Notes under the pieces: generated by a model
Databases searched by the model: none
Told to the model about the DNA's origin: nothing
Seen by the model: the letters and a program-made list of their open reading frames with translations, nothing else
Assembly: GCF_021155775.2 (NCBI RefSeq)
Contig: NC_060234.1
Coordinates: forward strand, 36,515,026 to 36,579,025
DNA length: 64,000 nucleotides
DNA from: Neodiprion pinetum
Taxonomy: Eukaryota; Arthropoda; Insecta; Hymenoptera; Diprionidae
Reading direction: 5' to 3'
Translations under genes and position numbers: made by a program
In this document: positions 60,839 to 64,000 of the stretch, piece by piece
Numbering within the stretch: the stretch's first letter is position 1
Layout: each line of letters begins with the position of its first letter

Positions 60839-60959
60839 CGCGCTGCATGTATGAATAAGATACTGCATATATACACTCGACTCGTGTATAAATTGTGATT
60901 TCGCATACGTATGCCGCACTCGCGACGCCGGAATGCACGGCAGTCTGTGTACAATGCAT
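60839..60959 (-). CDS. candidate exon 1 of minus-strand gene
   Basis: The exon ends at a strong donor CAGCGCG|GTAAGTATAG. Two in-frame starts exist: ATG at 60959 (MHCTQTAVHSG...) and ATG at 60848 (MQR). The first ATG, in GAGAAATGC, has a fair context; the second would place the protein start right at the exon end. An in-frame TAG about 20 codons upstream of 60959 limits the frame. Intron 1 would be 251 bases; intron 2 (about 1.65 kb) contains the solo LTR. Confidence 0.35.
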
Positions 60960-61477
60960 TTCTCGGTTACTCGAGTGAAACAAACGGTCCTATTTTCCGG
61001 ACGACCTAGCCGAGTACGTAAGCAAGATCTACGTAGCTGGCTGTTCCGCTTCTATTCTTCATAATGACGTAATTGGGAACGTATACCAACGTACTGTTCC
61101 AAGTCTGCGGCGTCGCGACGCCCTGACAATGTCCAGCGTCGCGAAATGTGTATTTGCAGCGGGATTGTTAACAAAGCAGATCCTGGAGACAGTGCGAAGA
61201 TTACTTCGTCTCTGCTGAACGTAGTTCGTTGCCCGCCGCCCCCATCTTCGCCCTGTTTCAACATCGCTATCTTCACCGCCGTCTTTTCTTCTCCTTTCTT
61301 TTATTTTTTCATCACTTTTTCTCATCGCAAGTATAAGGTATATACAAGGTATCGTCTTCCCTTCCTTTTGTCATTCGCACCGTAGCACTTTGTAGAATTC
61401 GATACTGTTCAAGTCACGTGGATCCGCGTTGCCGATATCGATCTCATTGTTTCTCCATTTTTCGTCACCGTCGAGAT

Positions 61478-61541
61478 CTTCTTCTTCTTCTTCTTCTTCT
61501 TCTTCTTCGTCTTCTTCTTCTTCTTCTTCTAATTCTTCTTC
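61478..61541. repeat. (TTC)n array
   Basis: About 20 TTC units with GTC and AAT interruptions. It is the inverted counterpart of the GAA array 340 bases to the right. Confidence 0.9.
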
Positions 61542-61880
61542 GTCGGCCTCTTCAGCCTGGCTACACGGCACCGCTCATAATCTTCCGAAGGACTTGAGGA
61601 AAGACGAGTATTGCCCAGGTGCTACTCGTCGGTCGACTCCAAATTTAATAATACCGTCGGAGTAGACGTGATGTATCTTGATCGAGCTTCGGGCGACTCT
61701 CGGCCTCGTCGTTGACGTGTCCCAAGGCGTTGCTGTTACTCGTTCTAAAGTTAGTTACTCCCAGTCCCGGCGCAGAAGTATCCTCCCATGTACGTGTAGG
61801 AAAACCTTAAAACAAACCCGTCACTGTGTATTTCCACCGGCGAGGAATTGAAACGAAGAAGTACTCTCTTTTTCGCGAAC

Positions 61881-61927
61881 GAAGAAGAAGAAGAAGAAGA
61901 AGAAGAAGAAGAAGAAGAAGAAGAAGA
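61881..61927. repeat. (GAA)n array
   Basis: About 15 GAA units. Together with the TTC array it forms a long imperfect inverted pair; GAA/TTC tracts can form triplex DNA. Confidence 0.9.
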
Positions 61928-62903
61928 GAAATAAAAAGCAGAACGGAAGAGACAACGAAGAATTGATACAGTTCTCAAGACTGAAGTGTTTCAAGTTGTT
62001 TGAGTTATCTGCTAGAAAAATCTTGACCAGTCACCTGCCAGTTCAGGCTTCTGGGTACGCGATCCGGTTACCATTGCGTTTTCACGTATCTCCCCACCTA
62101 TACCGACCGGCAAGAGGCTCCAGCGAGCGAATTTTCGCCATCAAACGTGAATATCCCTGCAAGAATAATCATAATAACAATGCGAATAATAAGAATAAAA
62201 ATAGACAAAAATCTCACCCACGTTCATGAATTTCAAATTCATACATATACCTAGACTCTTTACTCAAAACGTGCACAGCTTATCGTTGCTATATTCTTTC
62301 AAAGGTGTATGCGGCCAAGATTTTTCCTTCGCGACATGCAACGCGCATTTGAATGTACAAACGGTTTAGCTGATACATGGTACCAAAGTATACCAACGAA
62401 AGTCGAATCCCCCCGTAGTGGAATATGGTGAAAATCTGCTAAATTGCGCCCGTGATCATCCTGCACCTGTACTGTATAATGCAGCGAGCGAATGCACGGG
62501 CGCAAAAAGGTCGGTGGAGGATGAATAATAGACAGGGTGTCCTACCGACCAATCGTTGCGTGGATGTGATTGGGGAGGATGACGGTGGCCGACGTAGTGC
62601 CGACGACGCAGACCGGACAAGTCCTGGACCAGCGGGGTCACACAAGTTTCCCCTTCCATTTTCTTATTTGAGAACTTGTGACAATCTACTACCTCAGCAA
62701 GAAAAATAAATGCTGAAAAAAAATTGACTAGCAATGGTGGTTGCGTTGATTGTAATAATAACGAACAATGGAAATTCGGTTGCTCTTCTATCTTGAGAAG
62801 GCTGTGATATAATTGCGTTACCAAAAAATTTGGGAGAAAACTGAAAAGTTCTACTAACCCTTGGTTATACTTCATCACCTAGCTCGATTCAAGGGTTCGG
62901 TTT

Positions 62904-63200
62904 ATATCAATTCAATTTTCACGTTTGCCACCATCCAAGGATTTTGATTGGTTGCCTAAGCTTCGCAAACCAATGCATGGATGCTGAAACGTGAGGAGTA
63001 GAATTACATAATCGACCCCCTGATGGTAGTGTTTTGCAATGTGTTGCCGAACAAGAGTTCCATACTAAAGCATTGACTGTCACCCTGCTGTCCCGGGGGT
63101 CGACTTCGTAATCTCACTTTTCACATTTCCCACCTTTCAAGCATTCCGATTGGCTGACTGAACTTTGGAACGTGAAAAGTGAAATTACAGAATCTCAACC
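62904..63200. repeat. pair of palindromic CCAAT-containing repeats
   Basis: Two related units (62904-63020 and 63094-63200) are direct repeats of each other, sharing TTCAC.TTT.CCACC..TCAAG.ATT..GATTGG. Each is also internally inverted: GTAATCTCACTTTTCAC pairs with GTGAAAAGTGAAATTAC in the right unit. A GATTGG (inverted CCAAT) sits in the middle of each. No coding frame. Likely a small palindromic mobile or satellite-like family; the middle 75 bases are unrelated. Confidence 0.6.
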
Positions 63201-63204
63201 CTGG

Positions 63205-64000
63205 ACTGTTCCTCCTCGGCGTGTCCGCGTATCGAGCATGGGGCGAGACGGAGCAATGACCCACCGGGGCCCAACCTGGAAGTAGGTATTCCAGTAGAGT
63301 ATTCGACTCGTCGACGCGCTCTCACCGACTTGGAGTGCCTGCAGTGTTTCCAAGCTCGACTACGACGACACGCACCCATTATTCGGACCTCCCCGTGTCT
63401 GCGAGTGTGTGCATCGTGTGGTGCTGCTGCAGTCAGCGCGTGCGTTTGCATCAATGTGTGTTCAGTGCCACGTGAATATAGCCACCTGGGTACCTACGCG
63501 TGTTTTCACACTAATTTGCACGCAGCTATAACCCGCTAACGATCCACGCTCGAAATATATTACTCGGCTGTTTGCTCGCCCCCTCTTCGCCCTTCGGTTA
63601 TTTTCTACTCACACCGCCACTGCATCATCGCAAAATGTGCAATACCCCGGTGACTGGTGGATTTTTTTAGCTTGTTCGCCGAGCGCATGTGGCCGATGTT
63701 TGTTTAGTTCGGAAACTGTATGCATGGAAATGACGGATTGTTTGAATGAATTTTTTTTTTTTTTTATTTTTATTTTCTAGATAGTAGGAATTTCTGGTTC
63801 CCGTGGATTTATGGCAACTTATTCCATTCCCTGGACGGAGTTATGATATTATAATAACCGGCGGATAGCTTTTCGAATATTTATTTGAAATATTCTGCTG
63901 CCCACTCGCCGAGGTCTTGGAATTCGCAGTGGAAAAAAGGGAGGTGGACAAAATGTCCGACCTTTAATATCAGACCCGGGACTATGCCGAGGGAATCTAA
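63205..64000. other. non-coding right edge
   Basis: CpG-rich at first (63.2-63.6 kb) with initiator-like TCAGT/CAGTG motifs near 63460, then AT-richer with a T run near 63750-63770. An 89-codon minus frame and a 69-codon plus frame overlap and have no motif. A promoter for a gene to the right is possible but not demonstrable. Confidence 0.35.

Larger units (their letters stand above)
60960..62903. other. no firmly supported gene
   Basis: Promoter side of the minus-strand gene model. It contains TTC and GAA microsatellites. The TTC block, read on the minus strand, encodes a Glu-rich frame that continues DLDGDEKWRNNEIDIGNADP and ends FYKVLRCE-TGA. The end slightly recalls a J-domain helix, but no second helix or HPD motif follows, so I do not call a DnaJ protein. 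A minus-strand ATGGCGAAA (62132) opens only 19 codons. Confidence 0.35.

Noticed and set aside
61371..61571. DnaJ-like reading of the Glu-rich frame ending FYKVLRCE
   Set aside because: Only one weak helix-like phrase; no HPD motif and no second helix follow, and the stop comes immediately.
1..64000. CRISPR arrays, operons, bacterial promoters or phage-type modules
   Set aside because: No regularly spaced repeats with unique spacers, no dense gene runs and no ribosome-binding sites. The window is eukaryotic in all respects.

Overview
This window looks like arthropod, most likely insect, nuclear DNA. No bacterial-style gene layout is visible. The sequence is dominated by non-coding DNA with many (TA)n, (CT)n, (CATA)n and trinucleotide microsatellites, CpG is not depleted, arthropod-type core-promoter motifs occur, and a 948-bp mariner element with perfect terminal repeats sits near 38-39 kb. 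The CpG-rich, mariner-bearing composition would suit a hymenopteran, but that is only a guess. No ORF in the window except the transposase matches a protein family I recognise. Every other coding call rests on splice signals, reading-frame phase, start context and codon pattern, and is tentative.

Layout. 1-1.2 kb: edge of a possible minus-strand gene, whose best-supported piece is a short first coding exon at 1158-1191 with a TISU-like start. 1.2-17 kb: mostly non-coding, with a 593-bp foldback (MITE-like) element at 5945-6537, a TATA promoter candidate at 11.0 kb and a 57-codon ORF at 14.9 kb. 17.0-18.2 kb: a GC-rich promoter-like island with long CTA and ACC arrays. It has a minus-strand first coding exon (17501-17535, start ATGGCCGAC) and a weaker plus-strand exon candidate. 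18.2-37 kb: intronic or intergenic, microsatellites and AT-rich homeodomain-type sites only. 37.1-39.3 kb: a second foldback (37148-37502) and the internally deleted mariner. 40.5-45.1 kb: a degenerate 10-11 bp repeat array, a tRNA-like segment, and several small open frames. 45066-45137 looks like a plus-strand terminal coding exon.

45.1-54.4 kb: about 9 kb of AT-rich sequence that could be a very long 3' UTR, ending at a well-formed AATAAA at 54378. 55-57.5 kb: plus-strand TATA/first-exon candidate, then small exons with textbook splice sites; the last is open to a stop and is followed by AATAAA. 58.5-61 kb: a three-exon minus-strand gene model with matching phases and a poly(A) signal just after the stop. 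Its second intron holds a probable solo LTR. 61-64 kb: TTC/GAA arrays and a pair of palindromic CCAAT-containing repeats.

I see no operon-like or defence-system-like arrangement. The items most worth checking are the foldback elements, the deleted mariner, the cryptic spliced genes and the long 3' UTR hypothesis.
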